Assembly (NCBI RefSeq): GCF_050314555.1
Contig: NZ_JBNPNH010000003.1
Coordinates: 186,001-250,000, forward strand
Direction: 5' to 3'
DNA length: 64,000 nucleotides
Source: Spyradosoma sp004558035
GTDB lineage: Bacteria > Verrucomicrobiota > Verrucomicrobiia > Opitutales > UBA953
The position numbers and the translations under genes were made by a program. This document shows positions 32,980 through 42,030 of this stretch, one piece after another. The stretch's first letter is position 1. Each line of letters starts with the position of its first letter. The notes under the pieces are model-generated. The model did no database searches. It was given only the letters and a program-made list of their open reading frames with translations, and had not been told where the DNA came from.

Positions 32980-33055
32980 TGGAGCCACTTGTCGGACTTG
33001 AACCAACGACCCTCTCATTACGAATGAGATGCTCTACCAACTGAGCTAAAGTGGC
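32980..33055 (-). tRNA. tRNA-Thr (anticodon CGT)
   Basis: Acceptor GCCACTT pairs with AAGTGGC. The anticodon stem CTCAT/ATGAG has loop TCGTAAT-type sequence with CGT, and the T-arm contains GGTTCAAGTCC. The 3' CCA is encoded (32980-32982), unlike tRNA-Pro in this window. Confidence 0.95.
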
Positions 33056-33079
33056 GAAAACGTCAAAAATGAAGCCCTA

Positions 33080-33107
33080 ACAATACTCTTTATCCGACGA
33101 CGCGCAA
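33080..33107 (-). promoter_or_regulatory. candidate promoter of tRNA-Thr
   Basis: On the minus strand TTGCGC and TATTGT are 16 bases apart. The predicted start of transcription is about 18 bases before the tRNA. Confidence 0.4.
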
Positions 33108-33185
33108 GCTTTTTTTGAAAAAATTTTCGCGCGCCCGCACCCGCGGCGGAAGAGCGTCGGACGCGGGGCGAAAAATTTCCGCATT

Positions 33186-33214
33186 TTGGGCTTAACATAT
33201 CAAAAAATCATAAT
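33186..33214 (+). promoter_or_regulatory. candidate promoter of metH, near-leaderless
   Basis: TTGGGC (33186-33191) and CATAAT (33209-33214) are separated by exactly 17 bases. Transcription would start near 33221, after the first ATG (33218) but just before the second in-frame ATG (33227). This predicts a near-leaderless mRNA starting translation at 33227. Confidence 0.45.
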
Positions 33215-33217
33215 TTA

Positions 33218-36200
33218 ATGATACGTATGAATTTCGACGAACTGCCATTGTCCGCGCGTGGGAAAAAATTCGAAGCGCTCCTGCGTTCCCGCATCGTCTT
33301 TCTCGACGGCGCCATGGGAACGATGATTCAGCGCGAAAAGCTGAGCGAGGCGGACTTCCGCGGCGAGCGTTTCCGCGCTCATCCCGTCGATCTCAAGGGC
33401 GACAACGACGTGCTTTCGCTGACGCGCCCCGACGTGCTCGAAAAGATCCACCGCGCGTATCTGGAGGCGGGCGCGGACGTGATTTCGACGAACACCTTCA
33501 ACTCGACGCGCATCTCCCAGCACGAATACGGGCTGGACGAGCACGTCGGCGAAATGGCGCGCGCGGCGGCGGAAATCGCCGTGCGCGTCCGCGACGCGTT
33601 CGAGGCGGAAAATCCCGCGCGCGCGGGGGCGTGCTTCGTCGCCGCCTCGATCGGCCCGACGGGCAAGATGCTTTCGATGTCGCCGGACATCGGCGATCCC
33701 GCGGCGCGCGCCGTCACGTTCGACGAAATGCGCGACGCCTACCGCGAGCAGATTCTCGCCGTGCTCGACGGCGGCGCGGACGCGCTGCTTTACGAGACGG
33801 CGACGGACGCGCTCAACGTCAAGGCGGCGATCTTCGCGATGGAGGAAATCTTCGAGGCGCGCGGCGAGCGCGTTCCCGTAATGATTTCGGGCACGGTCGC
33901 GGACAAGGCCGGGCGCCTGCTCTCCGGGCAGACGGTCGAGGCGTTTTGGGAAAGCGTCCGCCACGCGCGGCCGATCTCGATCGGCATGAACTGCGCGATG
34001 GGCGCGCCCGCGATGCGGCCTTTCATCGAAGCGCTCGCGAAGATCGCGGACTGCGCCGTGAGCTGCCACCCGAACGCCGGGCTGCCGAACCCGCTCGCGC
34101 CGTCGGGCTTTTCGGAAACGGCGGAGGAGACGGCGATGCACCTGCGCGAATTTTCCCGCGAAGGGCTGGTGAACATTCTCGGAGGCTGCTGCGGAACGAC
34201 GCCGGAGCACATCCGCGCGATCCGCCGTTCCACGGAGCCGTTCCCGCCGCGCGCGATTCCGCGCTTCGCGGAGACGCTCACGCTCTCGGGCACGGAGACG
34301 TTCGCGTTCCCGCCGCTCGGCTCGGCGGAGGCGAGTTCGGCGTTCGTGCTCGTCGGCGAACGCGCGAACGTCACGGGCTCGCCGAAATTCAGAAAACTCG
34401 TCGTCGCGGGCGACTGGGAAGGCGCGCTCGCGGTCGCGCGGCAGCAGGTCGAAAACGGCGCGAACGTCATCGACGTGAATTTCGACGAAGGTCTGCTCGA
34501 CGGCAAGGCGTGCATGACGCGCTTTCTGAATCTGATCGCGGCGGAGCCCGAAATCGCGCGCGTGCCGATCATGATCGATTCGTCGAAATGGAACGTGATC
34601 GAGGCGGGGCTGCGCTGCGCGCAGGGCAAATGCGTCGTCAATTCGATTTCGCTGAAGGAAGGCGAAGCGACGTTCCTCGAACGCGCGAAGCTCTGCCGCC
34701 GCTACGGCGCGGCGATGATCGTGATGGCGTTCGACGAGCGCGGCCAGGCGACGAGCTTCGAGCGCAAGGTCGAAGTCTGCGAACGCGCGTACAGGCTGCT
34801 CACGGAGCGCGCCGGCGTTCCCGCGAGCGACGTCATCTTCGACCCGAACGTGCTGACCGTCGGCACGGGCATCGAAAGCGACGCGGCGTTCGGCGTCGAC
34901 TTCATCCGCGCCGTCGCCGAAATCAAGCGCCGCTGCCCGGGCGCGCGCACGTCGGGCGGCATCTCCAACGTGTCGTTCGCGTTCCGCGGGAACAATCCCG
35001 TGCGCGAGGCGATTCACGCCGTTTTCCTTTACCACGCGATCCGCGCCGGGCTGGACATGGGCATCGTCAACGCGGGCATGCTCGGCGTCTACGAGGAAAT
35101 TCCCGAAGAACTGCGGGAACGCGTCGAAGACGTCGTGCTGAACCGCCGCGCGGACGCGACCGACCGCCTCATCGAAATCGCCGCGAAATACAACGTGAAG
35201 CGCGCCGCCGGCGAAGCCGCGGGAACGCCGGGCGCGGCGCCTCTCGCGCACGACGACGCCCGACGCGAAGCGGACGTCGCCGCGCGCCTCGAATACGCGC
35301 TCGTCCACGGCGTCGCCGACCACGTGCGCGAAGACGTGCTCGAAGCCTTCGCGAAAATCGGCTCTCCGCTCGGCGTCATCGAAGGTCCGCTCATGGCGGG
35401 CATGGGCACGGTCGGCAAGCTTTTCGGCGACGGGAAAATGTTCCTGCCGCAGGTCGTCAAATCCGCGCGCGTGATGAAGCAGGCGGTCGAAGTGCTCACG
35501 CCGTTCATGGAGGAGGAGCGCCGCGCGGACGGCGGGAACGCGCCCGCGGCTTCGGCGCGCCGGCGGCTCGTCGTCGCGACGGTGAAGGGCGACGTCCACG
35601 ACATCGGCAAAAACATCGTCTCGATCGTGCTCGCGTGCAACGGCTACGAAATCTTCGACCTCGGCGTCATGGCCCCCTGCGAAAAAATCCTGGCGGCCGC
35701 GCGGGAACACGCCGCGGACGCCGTCATTCTCAGTGGGCTCATCACGCCCTCGCTCGACGAGATGGCGCACGTCGCCGCGGAGATGCGGCGCGCGGGCTTC
35801 ACGATCCCGCTCTTCGTCGGCGGCGCCACGACCTCGCACGCGCACACGGCGATCAAGATCGCGCCGAACTACGCGGACGAGCTCGTCTTCCACACGGAGG
35901 ACGCCTCGCAGCTTTCCGCCGCCTGCAGCGAATATTTTTCGCGGGAACTGCGGGAAAAATTCGTCGCGGAAACGCGGGAGGCCTACGCGAAGATCCGCGC
36001 CGAATACGCCGCGAAGAAGCCGCGCGAAACGCTTTCCCCCGAAGCCGCGCGCGCGAACCGGCTGCGCCTCGACTTCGCCGCGAATCCGCCCGCGCGCCCG
36101 CGCTTCGTCGGCGTGAAGCGCGTTGAAATCCCGCTCGCCGAGCTGGAGCCGCTGATCGCGTGGAACGCGCTGCTGAGCGTGTTCGAGATGCGCGGAGCCG

Positions 36201-36862
36201 CCGCGAAATCGGACGAGGCGAAAAAACTGCTCGACGACGCGCGCGCCATGCTGCGCGCCCTGCCCGAGCACGGAATCGCGCACGCGCTCGGCGTCGTCGG
36301 GATTTTCCCCGCCTTTTCCGAAGACGAAAAAATCGTCGTCGAGGGCGGACGCGTCGTCTTCCGCACGCCGCGCCAGCTCGCGAAAATGCCCGCGGGAACG
36401 CCCAATCTCGCGCTCGCGGACTTCATCGCCCCCGCGGGAACGCCCGACTGGATCGGCGCCTTCGCCGCGACCGCGGGAACGCCGCTCAAACGCCGCGCGG
36501 ACGAACTCGCCGCGGCGGGCGACGATTACGCCTCGCTGCTCGCGTGCGCGCTCGGCGACCGCATCGCGGAGGCCGCGTCCGAATGGCTCCACCGCAAAGT
36601 CCGGCGCGAGCTCTGGGGCTACGCGGCGGACGAACGCCTTTCCGCGGACGAGCTGCTCGCCGAAAAATACAAGGGCATCCGCCCCGCGATCGGCTATCCC
36701 GTCTTCCCGGACCACGCGCAGAAGCGCGAGCTCTTCGCCCTGCTCGACGTTCCCGCCGCCATCGGCGTGACGCTGACGGAGTCGTTCATGATGACGCCGC
36801 CGTCTTCGACCTGCGGCCTCTATTTCGCCTCGCCCTCCGCCAAATACTTCGACGCCCGCTGA
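33218..36862 (+). CDS. metH: cobalamin-dependent methionine synthase
   Basis: MetH transfers a methyl group from 5-methyltetrahydrofolate to homocysteine via cobalamin. The 1214-residue protein has all four modules. The homocysteine domain carries zinc ligands Cys259, Cys324 and Cys325 (GMNCAMG; GGCCGTTPEH). The pterin-binding domain starts around 360 (LVGERANVTGSPKFRKL). The cobalamin cap and Rossmann domain carry the base-off ligand His794 in DVHDIGKNIV. The activation domain runs from about 930 to the end. ATG 33227 is a possible alternative start favoured by the promoter position. No SAM or cobalamin riboswitch was recognised upstream. Confidence 0.97.
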   Translation: MIRMNFDELPLSARGKKFEALLRSRIVFLDGAMGTMIQREKLSEADFRGERFRAHPVDLKGDNDVLSLTRPDVLEKIHRAYLEAGADVISTNTFNSTRISQHEYGLDEHVGEMARAAAEIAVRVRDAFEAENPARAGACFVAASIGPTGKMLSMSPDIGDPAARAVTFDEMRDAYREQILAVLDGGADALLYETATDALNVKAAIFAMEEIFEARGERVPVMISGTVADKAGRLLSGQTVEAFWESVRHARPISIGMNCAMGAPAMRPFIEALAKIADCAVSCHPNAGLPNPLAPSGFSETAEETAMHLREFSREGLVNILGGCCGTTPEHIRAIRRSTEPFPPRAIPRFAETLTLSGTETFAFPPLGSAEASSAFVLVGERANVTGSPKFRKLVVAGDWEGALAVARQQVENGANVIDVNFDEGLLDGKACMTRFLNLIAAEPEIARVPIMIDSSKWNVIEAGLRCAQGKCVVNSISLKEGEATFLERAKLCRRYGAAMIVMAFDERGQATSFERKVEVCERAYRLLTERAGVPASDVIFDPNVLTVGTGIESDAAFGVDFIRAVAEIKRRCPGARTSGGISNVSFAFRGNNPVREAIHAVFLYHAIRAGLDMGIVNAGMLGVYEEIPEELRERVEDVVLNRRADATDRLIEIAAKYNVKRAAGEAAGTPGAAPLAHDDARREADVAARLEYALVHGVADHVREDVLEAFAKIGSPLGVIEGPLMAGMGTVGKLFGDGKMFLPQVVKSARVMKQAVEVLTPFMEEERRADGGNAPAASARRRLVVATVKGDVHDIGKNIVSIVLACNGYEIFDLGVMAPCEKILAAAREHAADAVILSGLITPSLDEMAHVAAEMRRAGFTIPLFVGGATTSHAHTAIKIAPNYADELVFHTEDASQLSAACSEYFSRELREKFVAETREAYAKIRAEYAAKKPRETLSPEAARANRLRLDFAANPPARPRFVGVKRVEIPLAELEPLIAWNALLSVFEMRGAAAKSDEAKKLLDDARAMLRALPEHGIAHALGVVGIFPAFSEDEKIVVEGGRVVFRTPRQLAKMPAGTPNLALADFIAPAGTPDWIGAFAATAGTPLKRRADELAAAGDDYASLLACALGDRIAEAASEWLHRKVRRELWGYAADERLSADELLAEKYKGIRPAIGYPVFPDHAQKRELFALLDVPAAIGVTLTESFMMTPPSSTCGLYFASPSAKYFDAR

Positions 36863-36898
36863 CGCGAGAGAGATTCCGCGCCCCCGCCCGAAGCAAAA

Positions 36899-36936
36899 CG
36901 AAAAGAGGACAGGCGTTCCCGCCTGCCCTCTTTTCG
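36899..36936. terminator. bidirectional terminator metH / autotransporter
   Basis: A 17-bp stem, CGAAAAGAGG-A-CAGGCG against CGCCTG-C-CCTCTTTTCG with one mismatch. The loop and stem top contain CGTTCCCGC. It lies between convergent genes. Confidence 0.88.
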
Positions 36937-36955
36937 CGTGTCGTCCGCGCGCGCG

Positions 36956-39900
36956 TCAGAAGCGGCAGCGCACCATCAAGTTGAAGCTGTGCTCCGGATC
37001 GGCGTCTTCGCGCAGGAACGTGCAGTCGTAGTCGAAGGAAACCGTCGTCGATTCCGCGATGAGCACGGTCACGCCGAGTCCCGCCGTGACGGAATCCGCA
37101 CCGGACTTGTTCATTTCCGTCGTGAACGGCGTCGAGCCCGGAATCGCGAGCCGCGCGTCCACGTCTTCCGCGCCGTCGAGGAATTCGTGCTTCCACGCGA
37201 TGCGGGCTTCGGGAACGAACGTGATGCACTCCTTGACGTCGAAGCGCACCGTCGCGCGCCAGCCGAGCGTCGAGACGAGCGAATCGTAGCTGAAATCGTC
37301 GGTCGTGAGCCTGTCCGCGCCGGAGCCGTTTTCCGTGTAGCCGTCGATGCTGTTGTAGGCGTAGCGGAGCGAGGCCGTCGGTCCCGTCGTCCACTGATAA
37401 GTCAGCGCCTGCGAGCCCGCCTCCCATTCGTAGCCGAGCGCGAGGTAGCCGATCGCCTGCGAGCCGTCGGGCGACGCCGACGCGCGGCCGGAATAAGAGC
37501 CAATCTTCGTCGTGCGCGTGAAGTCGTATTCGCCCATGCCGTAGGACGCCATGCCCATGTAGTAGAAGCTGCCCTCGCGGTTGTTGTTGGAGCCGGCGAA
37601 ATAGACGCCGACGGAGCGCATCGAAACGTCGGACTCGGAATCCGTCGCCTTCATTTCGGTCTTGCCGTCCGTGTAGCCGACGAAAAGCCCGACGGCGAGA
37701 CGATCCGAGAGCGCGTAATCGAAGCCGATGAACGCGTTGGTCAGATCCGTTTCCGTCTTGGGGGCGTTCCCGGCGGCATCGCCCTTGCTGAAGGAATAGC
37801 CGCCGTTCGCCCAGAGCATCGCGCGCTGGCGGTTGAGCTCGTAGCCCGCGAACTGCCGCATGCCGTTGGCGGCGACGGCGTTCGGGTTCGCCGAGAACGA
37901 AAATCCGTAGGAATTGAAGAGCGGCGCGGACCACAGGTCGGAAATCGGGAAGCCCGTGCGCAGCTCGCGGGAACGCCGTTCGAGCGCGCCCGTCGTCGCC
38001 GAAGCCTGCATGTCGTGCAGCATGTTGACCGTCTTCAGGTTGACGGGCAGGAACTGGTCGTAGGCGGCGAGCAGATCGCCGAGATATTCGAACGCGTTGA
38101 GCTGACCGAGCAGGACCGCGTTTTCCGCCTTCAGCGCGGGATCGTCGAGGCAGAGGCGAAGCGAATGCGCGATCGCCTTCTGTTCGCCGCTCATCGACGC
38201 GTACGTCAGCCGCAGCGGGGACACTTCGACGCCCTCGGGCATGTCCGCCTCGATTTCGCCGTTCGCGTTGATCACGTAGTTCAGATCGACTTCCCGCGTG
38301 CCGTCCCAGACGGTCGGCGCCGAAGCGTCCAGCGTCACGACGGTGTCGGAGACGCTGACGGAGTCCGCTTCGATGAAATTGATTTTGTCGCTCGGCAGTT
38401 TGCCGACGAAGGCGAGCTTGATCGTGGATTCGCCGCCTTCGTTTCCGGAGATGGAGACGGAGCCGTCCACCTTCAGCATGTCGCCGGCCGTCAGTTCGAT
38501 CGTGCCGCCCGTGCAGCGGAAGGAAGTGGATTCCGCGTCCGCGGATTTCGCGATCGCCAAGTCGCCGCCGAGCGAAAGCGTCGAGTCGCCGCCGAGAGAA
38601 ACCGCCGCCGCGAGAATCGTCGCGCCCGACGCGACGCGGACGACGGATCCGCCGCCGACGTTCACGCCGGAGGCTCCCGAGACGGAAATTTCGCCGCTCA
38701 GCGCGACTTCCGACTTCTGCGCGACCTGCAGACCGCCCGTTCCCGAGAACGTCGCGCCCGCGATCGTCGCCGCCGCCGTCGAAATCGAAACGCCGCCGGA
38801 ATTCACCTCGCCGGCGAACACCGCCGTCGCGCGGTTGATTTTCTCCGGCGTGCCTTCGCCTTCCTCGCCCTCGGCGGGAACGGTCGCCGCCTGGTAGAAG
38901 CCGCGCACGCTCAGCACTTCCAGAGAGCCGCCTTCCGCGTCGATGTTGCCGACGACGAGCTTTTTGCCCGCGGGAACGTAAATCGACGCCGCCGTGGTCT
39001 CCGTCGCGCCGATCGTCGCGCTGTTGACGCGCGTTTCCGCGCCGGTGACGTTGACGAGACCGCCCGTCGGGCTCAGCGCGAATTTGTTCGTGCCGCCCAT
39101 GTCGAAGGTGCCGCCCGTCATCGAGAACGAGGCGATTTCGAGCGTGCCCGCGTCGTTCGTCCGCAGCACGCCGCCGCGCAGATCGACGCCGGAAAGGCTC
39201 GACTCGTTCTGAATCGCCGCCACGACGCCGCCGTAAATGCTCAGCGTTCCGCTTTCCAGCGTGCCGCCGTTGAGCTTGAGCGTTCCCGCGTCGATCTCGA
39301 TGCCGCGCGGCGCGTCAATCGTGCCGCCCGCGGCGAGATCCAGCGTGCCGCCGTTGACGTAAACCTTGAGTCCCTTCCAGTTTTCGCCGTCGTAAGAGGA
39401 AATCACGCCTCCGTCCTTCACCGTCAGCGAGCCGGCGTTGAGAATGACGGAATCCTCGACGCGCAGATTCGCCGCCGTTCCCGCCGAAGAAGCCGAGGCG
39501 ACGACGCAGCTCGTCGAGCTCCTGTCGAGCACGAGCGCGTGAACGTCGCGCGTCGAATCGATGAGCATCGAACTCGACTCCATCACGACGTCGCCCGTGT
39601 TGAACTTCACGCTCACGTCGGAGACTCTCCCCGTCGTGTTCCCGTCGTTGATGAACTTCACCTGCCAGTCGCCGGTCTCGACGCTCGTGTCCACGCCCCA
39701 AAACGCGTTGGAGACGAAGGTCCACGTCAGCGCGGTCGTGCCGTTCGCGGCGGTCACCGAATCGTAAGCCGTCTTGAACGCGTCCGCGCCGTCCGCGGAG
39801 GACGAAAGCGACGCCTGATCGAGCAGCACGCTCTCCGTGCCGTTCGGCGAAACGAGCACGACCTTCGCGTCCTTGAAATAGTTGATGTTGTCGATGGTGA

Positions 39901-41254
39901 ACGAGACTTCGACGGACTCGATCTTCTGCTCGAGCGGCGTCTCGGAAACCTTGACCGTCGCGACGACGGGATCGCCGCGGCGCGTCCACGACGAGGCGTT
40001 GGAGCTCAGCGCCACGTCCGGCGTCGTCGTCGTGCGGATCGTCTCGTAGGCGATGTCCGCGGCGACCTCGACGAAATTCGTCGCGTTGACCATGCCAAAG
40101 CCGTAGTCGTTGGAAAAGCGGAAGCCGGCGGAATTCGTCGTCCAGACCGTATCCTTGGACTTGCTCGCGTCCTCCATCTGCGGGAGCACGTCGCAGGAGC
40201 GCGCGAGCGCATGCTTAGCCCAGCGCGAATCCATGGCGACGTTGTCCGCCGCCGCGAGCGCGATGACGCCGGAGACGACCGGCGCCGCGTAGGACGTGCC
40301 CGAGCTGTACGCGTAGTTGACCTGATCGTTTCCGCCGGAAGCGGCGGCGGCGAGCGCGCTCGTCGTGTCCGAATCGCCTTCGTCCTCGTTCTTCACGGAG
40401 ATGCCGTCGCGCGAAGCGGAATAGACGTTTTCGCCCGGCGCGCAGACGAAGAGATTGGCCCCGTAGCTGGAAAAGGCGCTGTAATAGCCGCCCTGATGCG
40501 TCGAGCCCACGACGATGCCGCCCTCGAAATTCTGCTCCGCTGAACCGTTCGCGTCGGAAGGCGTGGTCTTTTTGTTGCGGTCGTTGCCGGCGGCGAAGAC
40601 GTAAATAGTGTTGTTGCGCGTCGTCTGCGTCAGCGCGGTCTTCACGTCGTCCGAAAGCTTCGCGACGAAATACGGCGTATAACCGTAACTGCAGTTCTTG
40701 ATGTGAATCGCGGCGTCGGAGATCGGCTTTCCCGTCTGCGTTTCCGTGTTCGTTCCCCACCCGGCGCCGTACCAGTACGCCTGCAAAATCGCGGACGAGC
40801 TCATCGTTCCGTTGCCGTTGCCGACGTGCAGCCCCGCGAGCTGCGCGTAGGGCGCGGCGCCGGAAATGCCGATGCCGTTGTTCCCGCGCGCCGCCGCCAT
40901 GCCCGCGACGAAGGTGCCGTGCGATTCGCTGGAATACATCACCTCGTCGTCGTCGCGCGCCGAGCCGATGAAGTCCTTGCTCCACTGCGTGCTGTAATTG
41001 GGCGCGAGGTCCGGATGCTCCGGATCTAGCCATTCGTCGATGACGCCGATGACGACGCCGCTGCCCATGTGGCCCGCCTGCCAGGCGCCCGCGATCTCGA
41101 TGCCGTTTTTGGCGGGATTCCACTGCCATTGCGAGCCAAGATAGGGGTCGTCGAGCACGCTCGTGGGAGGTATCTGAACGGCGGTTTCCGCGGCGGAAAG
41201 CGCGACCGCGCCGGCGAACAGCATCGTCAAAGATAAACGGAAGGGGCGAATCAT
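36956..41254 (-). CDS. subtilisin-family (S8) autotransporter with P domain
   Basis: A 1432-residue secreted protease. After signal peptide MIRPFRLSLTMLFAGAVALSA comes an S8 domain with Asp73 (GVIDEWLDPEHPDL), His112 (SHGTFVAGMAAA), oxyanion Asn224 (AAGNDRN) and Ser321 (GTSYAAPVVSG). A proprotein-convertase P-like domain (about 455-600, VEVSFTIDNINYFKDAKVVLVSP...WQVKFINDG) follows. A repetitive beta-helix passenger (about 610-1080, GGTLDLAAGGT-like turns) leads to a 12-strand autotransporter barrel (about 1150-1432) ending in the Phe (LMVRCRF) used for outer-membrane assembly. It probably displays or releases a protease at the surface. Thr/Asn/Ser content is higher than in the neighbours. Confidence 0.92.
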   Translation of the reverse strand: MIRPFRLSLTMLFAGAVALSAAETAVQIPPTSVLDDPYLGSQWQWNPAKNGIEIAGAWQAGHMGSGVVIGVIDEWLDPEHPDLAPNYSTQWSKDFIGSARDDDEVMYSSESHGTFVAGMAAARGNNGIGISGAAPYAQLAGLHVGNGNGTMSSSAILQAYWYGAGWGTNTETQTGKPISDAAIHIKNCSYGYTPYFVAKLSDDVKTALTQTTRNNTIYVFAAGNDRNKKTTPSDANGSAEQNFEGGIVVGSTHQGGYYSAFSSYGANLFVCAPGENVYSASRDGISVKNEDEGDSDTTSALAAAASGGNDQVNYAYSSGTSYAAPVVSGVIALAAADNVAMDSRWAKHALARSCDVLPQMEDASKSKDTVWTTNSAGFRFSNDYGFGMVNATNFVEVAADIAYETIRTTTTPDVALSSNASSWTRRGDPVVATVKVSETPLEQKIESVEVSFTIDNINYFKDAKVVLVSPNGTESVLLDQASLSSSADGADAFKTAYDSVTAANGTTALTWTFVSNAFWGVDTSVETGDWQVKFINDGNTTGRVSDVSVKFNTGDVVMESSSMLIDSTRDVHALVLDRSSTSCVVASASSAGTAANLRVEDSVILNAGSLTVKDGGVISSYDGENWKGLKVYVNGGTLDLAAGGTIDAPRGIEIDAGTLKLNGGTLESGTLSIYGGVVAAIQNESSLSGVDLRGGVLRTNDAGTLEIASFSMTGGTFDMGGTNKFALSPTGGLVNVTGAETRVNSATIGATETTAASIYVPAGKKLVVGNIDAEGGSLEVLSVRGFYQAATVPAEGEEGEGTPEKINRATAVFAGEVNSGGVSISTAAATIAGATFSGTGGLQVAQKSEVALSGEISVSGASGVNVGGGSVVRVASGATILAAAVSLGGDSTLSLGGDLAIAKSADAESTSFRCTGGTIELTAGDMLKVDGSVSISGNEGGESTIKLAFVGKLPSDKINFIEADSVSVSDTVVTLDASAPTVWDGTREVDLNYVINANGEIEADMPEGVEVSPLRLTYASMSGEQKAIAHSLRLCLDDPALKAENAVLLGQLNAFEYLGDLLAAYDQFLPVNLKTVNMLHDMQASATTGALERRSRELRTGFPISDLWSAPLFNSYGFSFSANPNAVAANGMRQFAGYELNRQRAMLWANGGYSFSKGDAAGNAPKTETDLTNAFIGFDYALSDRLAVGLFVGYTDGKTEMKATDSESDVSMRSVGVYFAGSNNNREGSFYYMGMASYGMGEYDFTRTTKIGSYSGRASASPDGSQAIGYLALGYEWEAGSQALTYQWTTGPTASLRYAYNSIDGYTENGSGADRLTTDDFSYDSLVSTLGWRATVRFDVKECITFVPEARIAWKHEFLDGAEDVDARLAIPGSTPFTTEMNKSGADSVTAGLGVTVLIAESTTVSFDYDCTFLREDADPEHSFNLMVRCRF

Positions 41255-41373
41255 GATGATAATGATTGGGTTCTTTTGCAAAAGGGGGTGGAGGCGAAAA
41301 TGCGTCTTCGCCGTTATGCTCGAAATGAAACTCTTTTCGGGAGCGCGCCGCAAGGAAAAACGCGGCTCGGGAA

Positions 41374-41410
41374 AACAAAAAACGTTCCCGCGAAAACGAG
41401 CGCGGGAACG
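41374..41410 (-). terminator. terminator of the HPr gene built from inverted GGGAACG motifs
   Basis: CGTTCCCGCG (41383-41392) and CGCGGGAACG (41401-41410) pair around AAAACGAG. The minus-strand transcript then runs into T-rich sequence. It is 25 bases after the HPr stop. Confidence 0.88.
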
Positions 41411-41434
41411 CGAAAAGCGGACGGAGAAAAAGGC

Positions 41435-41734
41435 TCAGACTTCGTCGAAGCGGCGCGCGAAAAGCGCCTCGAGCTCGTCGAGCAGACGCCTGGCGGCGGC
41501 TTCGTCGTCGCCGCTCGCCTCGAACGCCAGCTTCGAGCCGTTGCCGGCGGCGAGCATCATCAGCCCCATGATGCTCTTCCCGTTGACGCGCTCGTCGTCC
41601 TTCGCGACGTCGAGCTGGACGTTCGGATATTTGTTCGCGATGCGGACGATCATCGCCGCCGGACGCGCGTGAACGCCCATCTTGTTCTGAACGACAAGTT
41701 CTCGGGTGAAAGAATTCGGTGAGGAATCTGACAT
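41435..41734 (-). CDS. HPr-like phosphocarrier protein
   Basis: A 99-residue HPr-family protein. It keeps the phosphorylatable His in GVHARPAAMIV and the regulatory-serine motif NGKSIMGLMMLAAG with Ser46 equivalent, so it could be both a PTS carrier and an HPr kinase target. The start MSDSSPNSFTRELVVQNK is chosen because the promoter at 41757-41785 would exclude the longer in-frame ATGs. No enzyme I, enzyme II or HPr kinase gene is in this window. In Verrucomicrobia HPr often serves regulation rather than sugar uptake (inference). Confidence 0.88.
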   Translation of the reverse strand: MSDSSPNSFTRELVVQNKMGVHARPAAMIVRIANKYPNVQLDVAKDDERVNGKSIMGLMMLAAGNGSKLAFEASGDDEAAARRLLDELEALFARRFDEV

Positions 41735-41756
41735 AAATTTTCTGAGAGGTTCGTAC

Positions 41757-41785
41757 ATTTCAGCACGAAGACGAAAACCCGTCAA
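41757..41785 (-). promoter_or_regulatory. candidate promoter of the HPr gene
   Basis: On the minus strand TTGACG and TGAAAT are separated by 17 bases. Transcription would start about 16 bases before the HPr ATG. Confidence 0.5.
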
Positions 41786-41960
41786 ACCTTTAAGACGGCG
41801 CACGCGCGGGAACGCTTCGCGGAAGATGACGAAGCGATGAAGTCTTATGGCCATGGAGCTTCCGCGAGTTCGGCTTTCGCCGAAAAAAGTTCGGACGATC
41901 TCTTCGCGAAGCGAAACGCGATCGCGGCTTCATCACCTCGCCCTTCGCGGCGCCGCGCGC

Positions 41961-41997
41961 AAAAAAACGTTCCCGCCGGGAAATCGGCGGGAACGTT
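41961..41997 (-). terminator. terminator of the ribosomal block, built from inverted GGGAACG motifs
   Basis: AACGTTCCCGCCG (41966-41978) pairs perfectly with CGGCGGGAACGTT (41985-41997) around GGAAAT, followed by seven T on the minus strand. It is 33 bases after the rplQ stop. Confidence 0.93.
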
Positions 41998-42030
41998 CTT
42001 CTTCGCGTTCAAAACGTCGGACGAGACGTC

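Noticed and set aside
33108..33185. SAM or cobalamin riboswitch before metH
   Set aside because: The interval is short, GC-rich and has only an imperfect inverted repeat; no aptamer motif was found.
33215..36715. 1166-codon minus-strand frame opposite metH
   Set aside because: Low-complexity Arg/His/Asp/Ala composition, no domains; it is the antisense shadow of metH.
36938..40543. 1201-codon plus-strand frame opposite the autotransporter
   Set aside because: Shadow frame with Arg/Ala/Val/Asp bias; the minus strand encodes a complete, motif-bearing protein.
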